Positions 32,397 through 44,600 of a DNA stretch of 64,000 nucleotides are shown here, piece by piece. Each line of letters begins with the position of its first letter. Position 1 is the stretch's first letter. Where the stretch lies: the NCBI GenBank assembly GCA_027924585.1, contig BSBM01000904.1, forward strand, positions 20,917,001 through 20,981,000. The letters are read 5' to 3'. The position numbers were made by a program, and so were the translations under genes. The notes under the pieces are model-generated. The model was not told where the DNA came from. It ran no database searches and saw only the letters and a program-made list of their open reading frames with translations. The DNA is from Larix kaempferi (taxonomy: Eukaryota > Streptophyta > Pinopsida > Pinales > Pinaceae).

Positions 32397-33040
32397 TGTT
32401 AGGATAATTAATATTCCATCCTTGTCCTACTTAGCATTATTTACCTTTTCCTAGTAGTTAATAATGTTATTTCCCCCCTAGTGGTGTGCAGATGTCATCT
32501 AGGACCCATTAGCCACCTAATGTGCCCTGCATGCATGATTTTAGGCCCACCAGAGTCAGTTCCCTACATTTTAGGACCCAACTCTATTTTCTAGTTCAGT
32601 CCACCTGAGTTCCTGAACTTTGTTGGGGGTTTTAGCTTCGATCACCACTGATTGTGATCTAATGCGCCCCTTTTCACGTACTTTGCATGCAGAACTCACT
32701 AATGCACCTTTCTTGGTTAGTTAACTGACTGTGACTTTAGTTAACTGAGTTTTGGTTGAGTTGAGTTCAGTTTGGGACTTCCGGAGCACTCCAGTGGTGA
32801 CAATTCATATGCTAGAATGACAGGGATTCGAATTCTTCTAGGATAATCGAATTATCTCCATTGTAACATATATGTTGACTATATTGATTAATGGATCATA
32901 ACACACATTTATGTTTCTATCTGAGTTCCAATGCATGATTAATTTTACTGCTCTTTTCACTGTAATTCATATTTTTCTGCTCATTCTTTCACTGTGAGGT
33001 ATTATCAGCTCTATGATCTGTTGTGATCTAGAATTTCACA
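32397..33040 (+). repeat. 5' LTR of the non-autonomous copia element (644 bp)
   Basis: It starts TGTTAGGATAATTAAT and ends GAATTTCACA, giving TG...CA ends. It is collinear over its whole length with 35351-35992, with scattered substitutions (roughly 5-6% by eye). Confidence 0.93.
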
Positions 33041-33058
33041 TGGTATCAAATCTCAGAG
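33041..33058 (+). promoter_or_regulatory. Primer-binding site, altered tRNA-Met type
   Basis: Immediately after the LTR the sequence is TGGTATCAAATCTCAGAG. The plain tRNA-Met complement is TGGTATCAGAGC. Here the first eight bases match and a short insertion separates them from CAGAG. Confidence 0.7.
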
Positions 33059-33324
33059 AGCGTAGGTTTAGTAGATGCTTTCAATAGTGCACCATAAGCC
33101 TTTGGATTTCCACAGTAAATCCTGGTGCCATTGCATTGAATTCATTGGAGAAATCCTTTGAGGTCTAGCCAGGTGTGAAGGATCCAAATAAAAGTGCATA
33201 TTGTCCTAAAGCAGTGCTCAGTAGTATTTTATCTCCAAAATTGAGATTTTTTTGCAGGATTTTGAAGGTTTTTCAGTGCAGCAGTAGTAGCAATTTCAGT
33301 TTGTATTCGCTCCAGCAGTTTCAC

Positions 33325-34869
33325 ATGGTGAATCCGAATGTTCCTTTGTCTCCAAGGATCCTGACACCCTTCAATTATCTTGAGTGGAGGGATGATATGT
33401 AGATGGTGTTGCACAACAAGAGTCTATATAGGGTCACAGTGGGAAAGGAGGTCGAACATCAGGCAGCTGTTGAGAAAGCCAAGATGAGTTGAGACCCTCT
33501 TTGGAAGGTAAGATGAGTTGAGAGGCCATATTCTGGAGAATAAATTAATTGCTCTTCAACCCGACAGTTTCAAAACCATACAACAGTTCTTTTCTAAATT
33601 CGAATCCTTGGTCATGTAGTGCAAACAATGTGGCATTGAGAAGAAGGATGAGCAACTGGTGCTATCCATCGAAGAAAGCTTGGTCTGGAATTTTCTATAT
33701 TTGTTTCTACCTTCCATTCAGGGAGATTGTCAATCCCTAATTGGAAAATGCCTTCTTTAGATGCATTCATCGAATCTCTCATCCAAGAACAAGACAAATT
33801 AATTCAGATGGGCGCCTTGAAGGCCTCCAAAAATCAAGCTCTTGTGGTTGGAGAGTCAAAAAGTTCGAATGCTAAAGGGAAGCAGAAAGGAAAAGAAAAG
33901 AAACAATTTGAATCCAAGTAGAAGGAGAATCCTAATCCATCAAAAGGAGCTTCCAACTCCAAGAAGGACATGCAAAAGGGGTTTGAGAAGACCAAGTGTT
34001 CCTATTGCAAGAAAGGAAACCATCGAGAGAGATATTGCATGAAGAAGAAGATAGATCAAATGACCAAACTTCTTGAACAACACAACATTTCCCTCCTAGA
34101 AGGCGCAAGGGAGACTGATTCTGGAATTGAGACAGATGATCATGAGAGATGCCATGCACTAAAGGCTGGATTATCACAATCAAAAGCCTTCCTCATAGAT
34201 TCTGGAGCCTCCAACCACATGGTTTCCTCTAGAAAATCATTTTCTTCTTTAGATCTCAATGATGGTCCAAGTATTCACATTAGAGATAATTCTTAGATCT
34301 CTGCTGAAGGGAAGGGCACAATACAACTGGAGCACAGAAAGTTAAAAAATGTTCCTTTTGTGCCTTCTTTGGCATCAAACTTGTTATCTGTTTATCAGAT
34401 GACACACACAGGTTCACCAAAGAAATTTATTTTTGGTCCTGACATAGTTGAGATAGTAGAGATCTCATCTGGGAAGATGATAGCGAAAAGGGTTGCAAAC
34501 CATGCCTCAAAGGCATATGAATTCTCTCACTTTTTTCCATACTCTCTGCCTACTCCATTTGCATCTGATGAAGATCAAAATGATGTCTCTTCTAATGATC
34601 TAGTTTCATATTCCAAAGATGAGGACCAAGATCTTGATGTTGAGTATGAAGTTCAAGTAGATCCAGATCCAGATCCATCCACTACTCCCAATCCATGGCC
34701 AAGGCCAATATGGGATCACAAAGTCCTTGAAGCTGCTGGGAACATATCCCAGGATCCATATGACCATAGAAGAACTAAAACTCAATATCAAGATGCAAAC
34801 CTTGCACTATGTCATACAGATCCACTTCTCTTAGAGAGGTGCTACATGATGGTGGGGTCTAATCCATAA
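33325..34869 (+). pseudogene. Copia gag-protease fused to a remnant of the pol hinge
   Basis: From ATG 33325 (MVNPNVPLSPRILTPFNYLEW, the usual copia gag start region) the frame is broken several times to about 33920. From 33970 to 34869 it is open except for one TAG at 34294-34296. In order it holds the zinc knuckle CSYCKKGNHRERYC (about 34003), the protease motif FLIDSGASNHM (about 34190), a protease end (LASNLLSVYQMTHTG) and an acidic DPDPDPS stretch. Integrase is absent. The text then jumps to pol-hinge-like sequence, and at 34900-35025 a scrap reads KFRWVDKGY and VHDLDYNEPFDPVAKM, recalling the RT start KARLVAKG...YxETFSPVAKM. Confidence 0.75.
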
Positions 34870-35350
34870 TATTTCAAAGAGACTTGCCATGATGGATCTA
34901 CAACCAATTACAAATTTCGGTGGGTTGACAAAGGGTACTGAAAGGTTCATGATTTGGACTACAATGAACCATTCGATCCAGTAGCAAAGATGGTTCTGAA
35001 AGACTTGTTTTTAAAAATATAGCTTCGACACAGTGGGAGGTACATCAGAGGAGCAGATCCAGATCCAAATCCAGATCTAGCACCTGCATTACTATCATAC
35101 ATAGGAGCAGATTTCCTACATTTTTACAAAGTATTTCACTCATAAATTTTTTTCCTTCTCTGCTTAGTGTGAAAGTTGCTTGAGTTCCTTGCTATTCATT
35201 TTTGAGGGGGTGTATTTTTGCCATGAGGTTTTTCCCCATTTCCTTAGTTTTCAATGAATAGTTCTTTTTTTATCATTTATTTGATTGTATGGATGACCTT
35301 TGGTCTCAATAACCAGGGCCCAGGATGTCCAAGTTTGGATTAAGGGGGGA
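34870..35350 (+). other. Copia RT scrap, 3' untranslated region and polypurine tract
   Basis: A short RT-start remnant (34900-35025) is followed by ATCCAGATCC-type repeats and non-coding sequence. The polypurine tract taagggggga ends at 35350, adjoining the 3' LTR. Confidence 0.6.
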
Positions 35351-35992
35351 TGTTAGGATAATTAATACTCCACCCTTGTCCTACTTACCATTATTTACCT
35401 TTTCCTAGTAGTTGATGATGCTATTTCCCCCCTAGTGGTGTGCATATGTCATCTAGGACCCATTAGCCACCTAATGTGACTTGCATGCATGATTTTAGGC
35501 CCACCAGAGTCATTTCCCTACATTTTAGGATCCAAATCTATGTTCTAGTTCAGTCCACCTGATTTCTTGAACTCTACTGGGGGTTTTAGCTCCAATCACG
35601 ACTGATTGTGATCTAATGCGCCCTTTTCACCTACTTTGCATGCATAAATCACTAATGCGCCCTTCTTGGTCAGTTAACTGACTGTGTCTTCAGTTAATTG
35701 AGTTTTGGTTGAGTTGAGTTTAGTTTGGGACTTCTAGAGCACTCCAGTGGTGACAATTCATATGCTGGACTGACAGGGATTCAAATTCTCCTAGGATAAT
35801 CGAATTCTCTCCATTGTAATATATATGTTGGCTATACCAATTAATGGATCATAACACACATTTACGTTTCTATCTGAGTTCTAATGCATGATTAATTTTA
35901 TTGCTCTTTTTGCTGTAATTCATCTTTTTTGCTCATTCTTTCACTGTGAGGTATTCTTAGCTCTATGATCTGATGTGATATAGAATTTCACA
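35351..35992 (+). repeat. 3' LTR of the non-autonomous copia element (642 bp)
   Basis: It starts TGTTAGGATAATTAAT and ends GAATTTCACA, matching 32397-33040 throughout. Confidence 0.93.
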
Positions 35993-36445
35993 ATACGCTT
36001 GTATATATATGATGTGCATGTGTGTGTTGATGGATTTATTTCCGTTGTGTTTTTTCGTTTTTTTTTTTTTTTAACAGAAACGGTTAATCAACTTTGATTA
36101 TATAAAAAAGAGGATATTACATAGCAAAAGTGGACAGATTGCTCCCGCGATAGGAAAGCATCCATCACTCCAAGTTCATCATTTTCAAACTTATAACTAG
36201 CCTAGTATCTTCATGTTCTATGGAAACTATAGCACCTTACGAACTGTCCTAGAAGGTTTATACAAAAATAAAACATTACTACTAAACTGCCTTATACAAA
36301 ATCTGAGAAATGAAGCATTCTAGAGAATTGCCAAGTCTGCAGATGATTCTTGTTCTATGAGTTTCAAAGACTCTATGCATATAACTTAAAAACAATATTG
36401 TAAACATAACATAACCAAAACAAAAAGATGCCAACTGACGAGCTG

Positions 36446-37018
36446 CTATTGAAGTCCCATGTCCATAACAACGCTTGCAGAGTCCGCGGTCACATTCTTT
36501 TCAGAGTTGAGATCCACAAAATTCCCAGCATGAGCCATAAACTTCTCCAGTTTTTCCATTTTCCTGCCAATGTCTTCCAATTCATTGCTAGTGGCATTAG
36601 ACTTTCGAGCTTTATGAGGATAGGCGAGCCCCGAGGTCTCTTCAAGGTGTTCGATTTTCTCTGCCACTTTACCATTCTGAGTTTTTACCTCAAAGTGAGT
36701 TGCAGACGTTAGAGTATAGAGACGGGACAGAACCTTCTTATGCTCTAGATTTTCACTGCGTATCATCCGAACTTGCAGCTCCAGCTCCTGTAGACGGTCC
36801 AAAAATTCAACTTCAAACTTTGTAATGTTGTGATTCCTAGCATGCCCTTGAGAATTACCAACCCCAACATGCCTTCGACAGGGACTGAGCCCAGGGAAAT
36901 TCATACCCTCCTTGCCCACCGAGTCGCCCATCATTTCATCCACCGAAGAAATACCCTAGCTACAACCACCCTTAGGGCCTCAAACAGGCTTGCAACATCT
37001 TTCACACTTCATGAACAT
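36446..37018 (-). pseudogene. LINE A: downstream ORF3 with CxxC motif and coiled coil
   Basis: The frame starts at ATG 37018-37016, about 380 bases after the RNase H stop, and runs about 190 codons to 36446 with two early stops. The N-terminus has MKCERCCKP (CxxC). From about the middle there is a heptad-rich coiled coil, with EFLDRLQELELQVRMIRSEN, then EHKKVLSRLYTL and KVAEKIEHLEE. LINE B has the matching LESQVRWIRGENSDLKKAISHL and GLAGKIESL in the same position. The last 165 codons are open. Coiled-coil, RNA-binding proteins are usual for LINE ORF1, but this one lies 3' of RNase H. Function unknown. Confidence 0.6.
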
Positions 37019-37398
37019 ATCGCCTCCTCCCTAAGAACGCACAACAATGTGATGTTCCACATGTATCCCAACACAGTGATTGTCAAAACAAAATACAAGC
37101 AACATAAACCAACAAATTCGAGCAACTAAAACTAGCAAAGGAATGAATGTTGAAATGAAGCCTCCTGCCCTGCTTTAAACCAAAGCCAACAGCTCGCATG
37201 CCGGCCAACTGGTGGACTGACCGGATGGAATTAATGCGAGCAAGAGTGGGGATCCCCCGAGGATTAGGATGGCTGTTAAAATGCCTTGGAGCATTTCCCA
37301 AAAAATGAATTTTTAAGTTTCTATAGTTATGAACCAAAAAAATATGAAGGGTCCAAATTGGAAATCATAGAGCCCAATCTTTATAGAGGAACCATAGG

Positions 37399-37829
37399 CT
37401 AGGGGAACCAAGAGTTTTCATGAATGACATTGTCGCAATTTAGTGAGCCGTAAGAGATCCCGACTCCATTGTTAGCCATAGCATCAGTTTTCCCGTTTAG
37501 TCCTCTTAGAATATGAAGGAAGGTGATTTCTTGGAAGTCTTTACTCATGTTGATTAAGAGATGGTGCATTTTTTAGGAGGGGTCTTTCCTGTTGGCAACG
37601 ATGCTTCTTGCTTCTCTTATGACAATTAAGGAATCCCCAAGAACCAACAAGTTCTTAATTCCCAGTTATATAGCAATCTCCATCCCTTTGATGAGGCTGA
37701 GCCATTCCGCTCCGTTGTTAATCTTTCTTCCGATACCCCAAGCAAACTCTCTCTGCTTGTTCCCCTTGGGGTAAAAAATTACTCCCCCCATACCTGCCAA
37801 CCCTGTATGACTGCTATTGAGAGACATGC
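37399..37829 (-). pseudogene. LINE A: C-terminal RNase H domain
   Basis: It reads GLAGMGGVIFYPKG, then EFAWGIGRKINNGAEWLSLIKGMEIA, GDSLIVIREARSIVANRK, LHILRGLNGKTDAMANNGVG, and stops TAG after NSWFP. This is the RNase H type found after the RT of many plant L1-clade LINEs. The first catalytic aspartate is lost to truncation; the GDS aspartate remains. Two in-frame stops (near 37666 and 37576) make it non-functional. Confidence 0.85.
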
Positions 37830-37949
37830 TCCGTTGTGTTTTTCGTTTATGCACACGCACATGCATTTTATTGTTTATGAATTCATAATATGCCCATTGG
37901 GTGAATTTGCAAGCATGTAATTCGTAAATATCCCCCTATGTTGGTATAG

Positions 37950-38620
37950 TTGATGGATGGGGATGTTACAACAAGTGTTGATGGAAGTTTGGTGTATGCT
38001 ATGGTTTGTACAAGACAATATTTCCCATGTTGTGTGATATTTGAGAAAGTGTATGTGGAAGCTAGGGAAGGAACATTGGACAACTTTAAAGATGGACTCT
38101 ATGTATTTACATTGCACTTTAGATTATGCAATCTACTACCAAGGAAAACCTAGATCTTATAGAGATATAGATATTTAAGGCTTTGTTGATGTAGATTGGG
38201 CATGATATTTTGTCTGTAGAATATTTACAAGTGGTTATGTTTTTGACCTGTTTGGTGGGGAAATTAGCTAGATGACCAAGAGCCAGGCCATAGTTTCATT
38301 GTCAAGTAAAAAAATTGAGTACATGAAAATGAATCATGCAAGTTAGAAAGTTGTATGGTTGCAAATATTGTGTTCAGGTATTGGTTTTGTTTATAAATTA
38401 GTGAAGATAGGTTGTGAAGACTTATATGCAAGTTTCCTAGCAAAGAACCCTACTTATCATTCCAAGAAAAAACATATTGATGTGAAGTACCATTTTGTAG
38501 AGACATGGTTGAACACAACAAAGTGTTTGTGGATAAGGTTGATGCCTTGAATAATGTTGTAGACTCATTGACAAAGTCTATTAGTAATAAGTTCTCTTGG
38601 TGCAGTGAATCAAAGGGATA
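37950..38620 (+). pseudogene. Ty1/copia RT end and RNase H remnant
   Basis: DGSLVYAMVCTR (about 37978) corresponds to the GSLMYAMVCTRPD box near the end of copia RT. Then come GFVDVDWA, FTSGYVFDLFGG, SLSSKKIEYM (for SLSTTEAEYM), FLAKNPTYHSKKKHIDVKYH and DSLTKSISNKFSW, the standard copia RNase H order. The second catalytic residue (E of EAEY) is changed and there are several stops. The integrase and 5' part are missing, removed before or by the LINE A and LTR events to the left. Confidence 0.8.
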
Positions 38621-39924
38621 ATTTTACTTAACAATTGATTATATGAATATTAAAAATGGATCACAATGAGAGAAGACAAATAAATACAAAGAAAACACAT
38701 GAATATGAATGCTGATGATTTACCTTGGAAACTCTATATTGGGAAGTCCAACACCAAATATATATCTTCTATTATCCTTGACGTATCTAGACAAGTTTCC
38801 CAAGTCAAGCTAACACAGACCACTTGTGGCATCTTTAAATAGAGTACGTTAAGTCTTTAAATAAGATTCATCACATAAATTACCATGGGAAAATACCATA
38901 AACCAATCAATACCATGGGTCCGTAAACTACCTACAATAAAGGTGAGGGGGAGTGTAGGATATTGATCCACACATTAGAGTAGTGGTTGTGGGGTATCAT
39001 AACATCACTGGGTGGGTTACATATTAATATGACACGAGATTGGATTACACAGACCTCCCATCAGGTAACCATATCTAAGCACCCAAGTGTGAATAATACA
39101 TGCTACAAAATTAAATAAACATATCCTTAGAGTATATAGGATAAATATTGGGGAAGGAAGGTTTAATAAACGTAAAAATTGATAAAGGGGATTCAAGTAA
39201 CCAATTATAAGGGAGGTGACTTTATTAATAAGGACATAATCACTAGAATGCTCATTGGTACACTAACACATAAATGGATGTAGAGGTTTACAAGATTGAA
39301 AATGGATGTAGGTGTTTAATGAGCCTTGATTGATCTACACAATACATAATTGGGAAACATGATACACCAATTTTTGGTATCATCATTGGTGTAAGTTAGG
39401 CATAAGACATCAGGGAAAGTAGGGTTGAAAAATATGAAAATGGTGAAAGGTATCAACCATAGAAAAATATAATTTCAAGGGAAATGGGCTTTATGAACAT
39501 AATATTTGAGATTAGAAATCAATCTTAAAAGGAAAGGAGTTTTAAATAATGTACACTAGTTTATGGGATTATCATTGGGGTAAGTCAAGATTAGATTGGG
39601 AAGTAGAGCTACCAAAACTTAAATATTGATTAAAAGGCCTAAATGTATATGAAAGTAGAGGGTCCTCAAATGGGATAGGTTAAATGGATACATATGGAAA
39701 TCCCTTATCAAGGAATGTCACATACTAGGTAGGGATAATGCATATTGTTTGTCAAAATTAAGTGATTAAGTGAAGACATGGCCAAACTAAAAGGACAAAG
39801 ATAACAAAACACATGTGTTAATGGTGGATATATGTTCCTTTTGATTTTTTATCAGACATGGCACATGACACCCAATGGAAACTACATAGAGTACACATAT
39901 ATAAATAATGACACATTATAAATT
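38621..39924 (+). other. Possible 3' LTR of the copia remnant, then unassigned AT-rich sequence
   Basis: At 38941-38953 aggtgagggggag abuts TGTAGGATATTGATCC (38954 on), which looks like a polypurine tract and LTR start. No second copy of this LTR is in the window. After that I see only AT-rich sequence without coding signs. Confidence 0.35.
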
Positions 39925-40262
39925 GAGTTATGAACGAAATCCTTAAGATATCATAATAAATTAGAGGACACACCATGTACAAAAAATGTGGACATGGTGA
40001 AAAAATCCTAAATATATAAGAGATATGAGTTACATAATAAATCCTTAAAGAATATGAGAACCTCCTCCAAATACCCTAATGCATTCACATATCCAAATCA
40101 CATGTTTTCCCCATAATGACTAAATGATTCTACATATACATAGTCAATTGCATTGCGCATGTGGCCCCTTACCCTATAACATATACATTTACGTACATTT
40201 AGCCCTATATATGCCTCCCTTGGGGTCATATCATATACATTTACTCCTATATATGGCTCCCC
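39925..40262 (-). repeat. 3' LTR of element X (approximate)
   Basis: Blocks alignable with the right copy: accatgtac..aaatgtg, aagagatatgagttaca, ccttaaagaatatgag, ctcctccaaataccc, atatccaaatcacatg. The purine run tttcaaaggaggg on the minus strand at about 40280 may be the polypurine tract. Confidence 0.55.
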
Positions 40263-40264
40263 TT

Positions 40265-41289
40265 AGGTCATAGTACCCTCCTTTGAAATTCTTTGTTCTC
40301 AAAGCTTTGTAGTTAAAGATATTACATGTGATGAAAACAAGTAATAGGATTTCCTCGAATTCCCACTCTCTTGTTTTTATTAATGATGATCCATCCATCA
40401 AAATTCAATTTTTTTTGCTCTTAATCCTTCATAGTTGGTTGTTGCATAATTTTGTTTCCTTTGATTCCATGGGTTGTTGTGATTTCTTCTATTTGTTGTA
40501 GTTTCTGGTCTCTAGTAATATCTTGTCAAGTAAGGGATTTATAATGCATTGTTCCAAGAATATTGTTGATTATTCCATCATCTTCCTTGGTATTGTTGAA
40601 GTCAATATTCTTGTCTTTCTTGAAAACTTTCTTAGTAATGAGGGTGTCAATATGGTTTCACATTTCATAGTTTTCCTCCATTCTGTACACTAGTGTAACC
40701 TATCTTCTTTTCAGAGGTAATGGCATGCTCCATCTTCTATTCTTGGTATTTGATTGCTTTGGATTTTGAGATAATACCATCGTATTTGACATATACATCC
40801 TCAAGCTATTGCTCAACTTCTTGAAGTATTTTCTAGTGACCTTCTAGAATTTTTTCTCCCTTCTCCTTCTGAAGCTGTAATGTAATGCCATCCATAAAAA
40901 AATCGTGTCCTTCAATTCCAAATTGCATTTTTTTATTTTACCTCATTAGTATTAGGGCTTCTTCAAAATTGACACAAATTTCCTCTTCAATTCTTTTGGT
41001 CGTATTCTCTTCAACATTTTTGGTAATATCTTCATCTTTATTCTTTGGTTCAAACTCTTGTAGATGCCTTTTCACACTCTTAACATTGTTAATAAGATCT
41101 TGATTATGTTTATGTATCCTTTTGATTTCTTCATCTTTCCCTTTTAATTATTCCTTTGACTCATACTTTTCCATGCTTTTCTTGCTTCAATTTATGAACC
41201 TCCTTATTGAGTGCTTCATTAAGTGCTTCATTAAGGGCTTGTATATTGGACAACTCATGAACTTTCTTCTTGAGTTCTTATTTTGATTA
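40265..41289 (-). pseudogene. Element X: coiled-coil, gag-like coding remnant
   Basis: On the minus strand the fragments ELKKKVHELSNIQ, ALNEALNEALNKEVHKLKQE (about 41275-41175), then DEEIKRIHKHNQDLINNVKS and VKRHLQEFEPKNKDEDITKN (about 41130-41010) follow clear heptad patterns, with stops and at least one frameshift between them. No zinc knuckle, protease or polymerase motif is visible. It may be the end of a gag gene or an element-specific coiled-coil protein. The copia insertion at 41290 separates it from its 5' part (46886-47567), where I see no clear frame. Confidence 0.4.
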
Positions 41290-41446
41290 TGTAAAGTATC
41301 AGAAGTCTTGATTTAATTACTAAAAATCAAATGTATTTATACAAGTAAATAGGCCCAACAAACAGTTAAGAATAGCTGGGGCTGTTGAGTTCCTAGGTGA
41401 GCTTACCTCACACAAGCTGGAAGTGTTGGAAATACCAACGCCAACA
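41290..41446 (-). repeat. 3' LTR of the copia element (157 bp)
   Basis: The minus strand starts TGTTGGCGTTGGTATTTCCA and ends ACTTTACA. It matches 46715-46885 except for about nine substitutions and a 14-base gap near ctggaagtgttgg. Confidence 0.92.
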
Positions 41447-41626
41447 CCCCCCCATAAGGAAACATAGGGAGGAAACAAAAAACAAACAAAGATGGGTCTC
41501 GGCAACTAGGCCTGATAAGGTACCCATGTACAAACTACTCTCATAAATGAAGAAAAGGAGAAAACCTCATGGGAAAAAACTCCTCCCCAAAAGAGAGAAC
41601 ACAACAAAAAATGAAGGTAGGAGGAC

Positions 41627-44600
41627 TCAAGATGACCCCCCAAGGACAAATTCTTTCACCCCAAGCATCGAACGGAGCTGAAGAAACCGAGGAGATGCAA
41701 GAGGTTTAGTAAAGATGTCTGCCACTTGCGCTTCAGTAGGCAAGTACTCCAAGTTGAGAACACCATCCTGGATGAGATGCCGAATGAAGTGCATGTGGAT
41801 CTCAATGTGCTTGGTCCTTTGATGCTCAACCAGGTTGCGAGAGATATGTATGGCACTCTGGTTATCACACCAAAGAGTAGTAGGATGATCCTGTGGAATG
41901 CCAAACTCTGTTAATAGCTGTTGAAGCCAAAGGACTTCTTGACTGGCAAGAACTGCAGCACGGTACTCAACCTCAACAGAATACAATACAATTTTCGATT
42001 GTTTCTTACAGGACCAAGCAATAGGAGCAGAACCAATGCGGTAGAAAAATCCTGATGTGGACTTCCGATCATCAATGGAGCCAGCCCAATCAGAATCAGT
42101 GAAACCCTCAAGCTGAGAAGAACCAGCTGTGTACTGAATGCCGAACTTGGAAGTTCCTTGAAGGTACTTGAGAATGCGCTTAGCTGCCTTCCAATGACTC
42201 TCATGAGGTTCTTGAGAGAACTGAGATACAAGACCAACTGTAAAGGAGATGTCTGGTCTTGTATGAGTCAAATACAACAAACTCCCAACCAATTGTCGAT
42301 ACAAGGATGGATCAACACGAGGTGATGAGAAGCTAGTAGTAAGTGTAATGCCTGACTGAAAAGGAGTGGGTGCTGACTTACAATCAAACATGCCAAATCT
42401 TTGAAGTAGGTCAAGTGCATACTTTTGCTGAAAAATGAAGATCCCTTCTGAAGACTGAATAACCTGCAGGCTAAGAAAATAGTGCAAAAGGCCAAGATCG
42501 GTCATATCAAATTGTTCCATCAATTCCTGTTGAACATTCTGAATCAAGGATGAAGAACTCCCTGTGACAATTAAGTCATCCAAATACAAAACTAGAATCA
42601 AGAGATATGTGCCTTGTCTTCTAGTATAAACAGTAGGATCAAAATGACAATGCTGGAATCCTGAAGAGATCAGAAAACTATCCATCTTCTCATACCAAGC
42701 TCGAGGAGCTTGCTTCAAGCCATACAATGAACTTTGAAGCTTGCATACTAGAGAAGAGTCCTGCACAAAACCAGGAGGTTGCTCTATGTAGATCTCTTCC
42801 TGCAAATTTCCATGGAAAAAAGCACTCTTCACATCCATCTGATAAACTGACCAGTGTTGTGAGGCAGCAAGAGACAACACAAGACGTATGGAGTTCATCT
42901 TGGAAACAGGGGAAAAAGTCTCGGAGTAATCAATACCTTCGACCTGTGAAAAACCCTTGGCTACTAGTCATGCCTTATACTTTTCAACGGAACCATCTGC
43001 AGCATACTTGGTCCTATAAACCCATTTGCAACGAACTAGTTTTCGTCCCTTTGGAAGAGGAACAAGATCCCATGTATGATTCTTCATCAAAGAAGAACAC
43101 TCCTTGGTCATGGCAGCCTCCTATTCAGGTATCCCAACAACATCTGGAAATTGTTGAGGATCCTCTGAAATGGCATGACTAATAAGGGATATACCAACTG
43201 TTTTTGGTTGATTATTGCTGAGAGCAGGAGCAAAATAACTGAAATCAAATGCATCATAGCCAAACCTTTCAGGCGCCTTCCTTTTACGGAGGCTTCTCCT
43301 TTCCTGTTCTTGAGCAGGTTGTTCAACTGCAGGAGGCAGATGTACTTCTGGTTGATTTCCATCTTCAAGAGGGGAATTCTCATCATCCTCTTGGTCTTCA
43401 AAAACCAAACTATTAGCATGATTAGCACCAACATGCCAATCTATGGAGAGAGAAAGGTCATATGAATGTTTGAAGTGCTCATCAAAATGAATAGCCCTGC
43501 GAAACAAGACATCCTTAGTGACAGGATCAAATAACCGATATCCTTTCATGTCTTCACAATAGCCAACAAAAATAAGTGGTTGACTCTTCTTCTCCATAGC
43601 TTTGCGTTTTTCATGCGGAATGATTGCCCATGCTGCATAGCCAAATACTCTGAAAATAGAGACATCGGGCTTGACATGACTCCAATCTTCCTCTGGAGTC
43701 ATATGTAACACTTCTTTGTGAGGCATCCGATTCTGAATGTAATTTTCACAGTTCACTGCTTCGGCCCAGAAGGAGGAGGACATGTTCTTGGAATGAATCA
43801 TGCAATTTGCCATTTCTTTCAATGTCCTATTCTTTCTTTCAGCAACGCCATTTTGATGAGGAGTGTAGGGAACAGAGTGCTGATGAAAAATACCTTGTTC
43901 TCTACAAAAGTCTTTGAATGCTTGATTGACATACTCCCCCCCATTATCTGTGCACAGATTCTTGATAGAATGAGAAGATTGCTTCTCAACAAAAGCCTTG
44001 AAAGTCTTGAAAGTGGCGAGGACTTCACTTTTGTACTTAAGAAAGTACACCCAAGATCGGCGTGAGAAATCATCAAGAAAGGTGAGTGCATACTTAGCTC
44101 CGGAAAAAGAACAAGTTGGAAAGATCATGAGATCACTATGCACCAACTCAAGAGGTACAATAGCACACAATGCTTTTCCTTTCGGAAAGGGATCTTGATG
44201 TTGTTTTCCAAGAACACATCCTGGACAAAATCCATCTGTGCATGAAACCTTAGGAAGCCCAAGAACAAGTTTTTGTGAATTCATTTACTGCAGATACCTA
44301 TAATTAAGGTGTCCAAATCTTTCATGCCAAAGCCTACTTAATGAATCAGCATGAGCAATGAAAGATTTACCATAAGAAGACTCGAAACCAACAAATTTGT
44401 ATAAGCGAGATCTGTGATCAGCCTATCCATATGCAACAACATTTTCTGCATCGTGTAGTTCATGAATGACCACATCATTGGGAGAAAATGTAACTGTTTT
44501 CCCATCACCAGAATGGCAGATCTGATAAAAGGAGAGTAAATTGGCAAAGATGTCAGGTACAAGCAAAAAATTGTTGATACAACCATCATCTAATTGCATA

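Larger units (their letters stand above)
32397..35992 (+). mobile_element. Non-autonomous Ty1/copia element, 3.6 kb, complete LTR to LTR
   Basis: The LTRs are 32397-33040 and 35351-35992. The 5-base flanks are ataag and atacg, a target duplication with one difference. A copia-type primer site follows the 5' LTR and a polypurine tract (taagggggga) precedes the 3' LTR. The interior is only 2.3 kb and lacks integrase and nearly all of RT and RNase H, so movement would need a related autonomous copia. It lies inside the Ty3 element 2 LTR. Confidence 0.9.
36061..37829 (-). mobile_element. LINE A, 5'-truncated, with 19-20 bp target duplication
   Basis: The duplication is tccgttgtgttttttcgttt at 36041-36060 and the same with one T fewer at 37830-37848. 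On the minus strand the insert begins inside an RNase H domain and ends in poly-A (a T run from 36061 on the plus strand), which is target-primed reverse transcription with 5' truncation. Its last 3' UTR bases (gtaatatcctcttttttata) match those of LINE B (gtaatatcgtctttttttaa), so both belong to one family. It also carries the extra 3' frame described separately. Confidence 0.92.
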
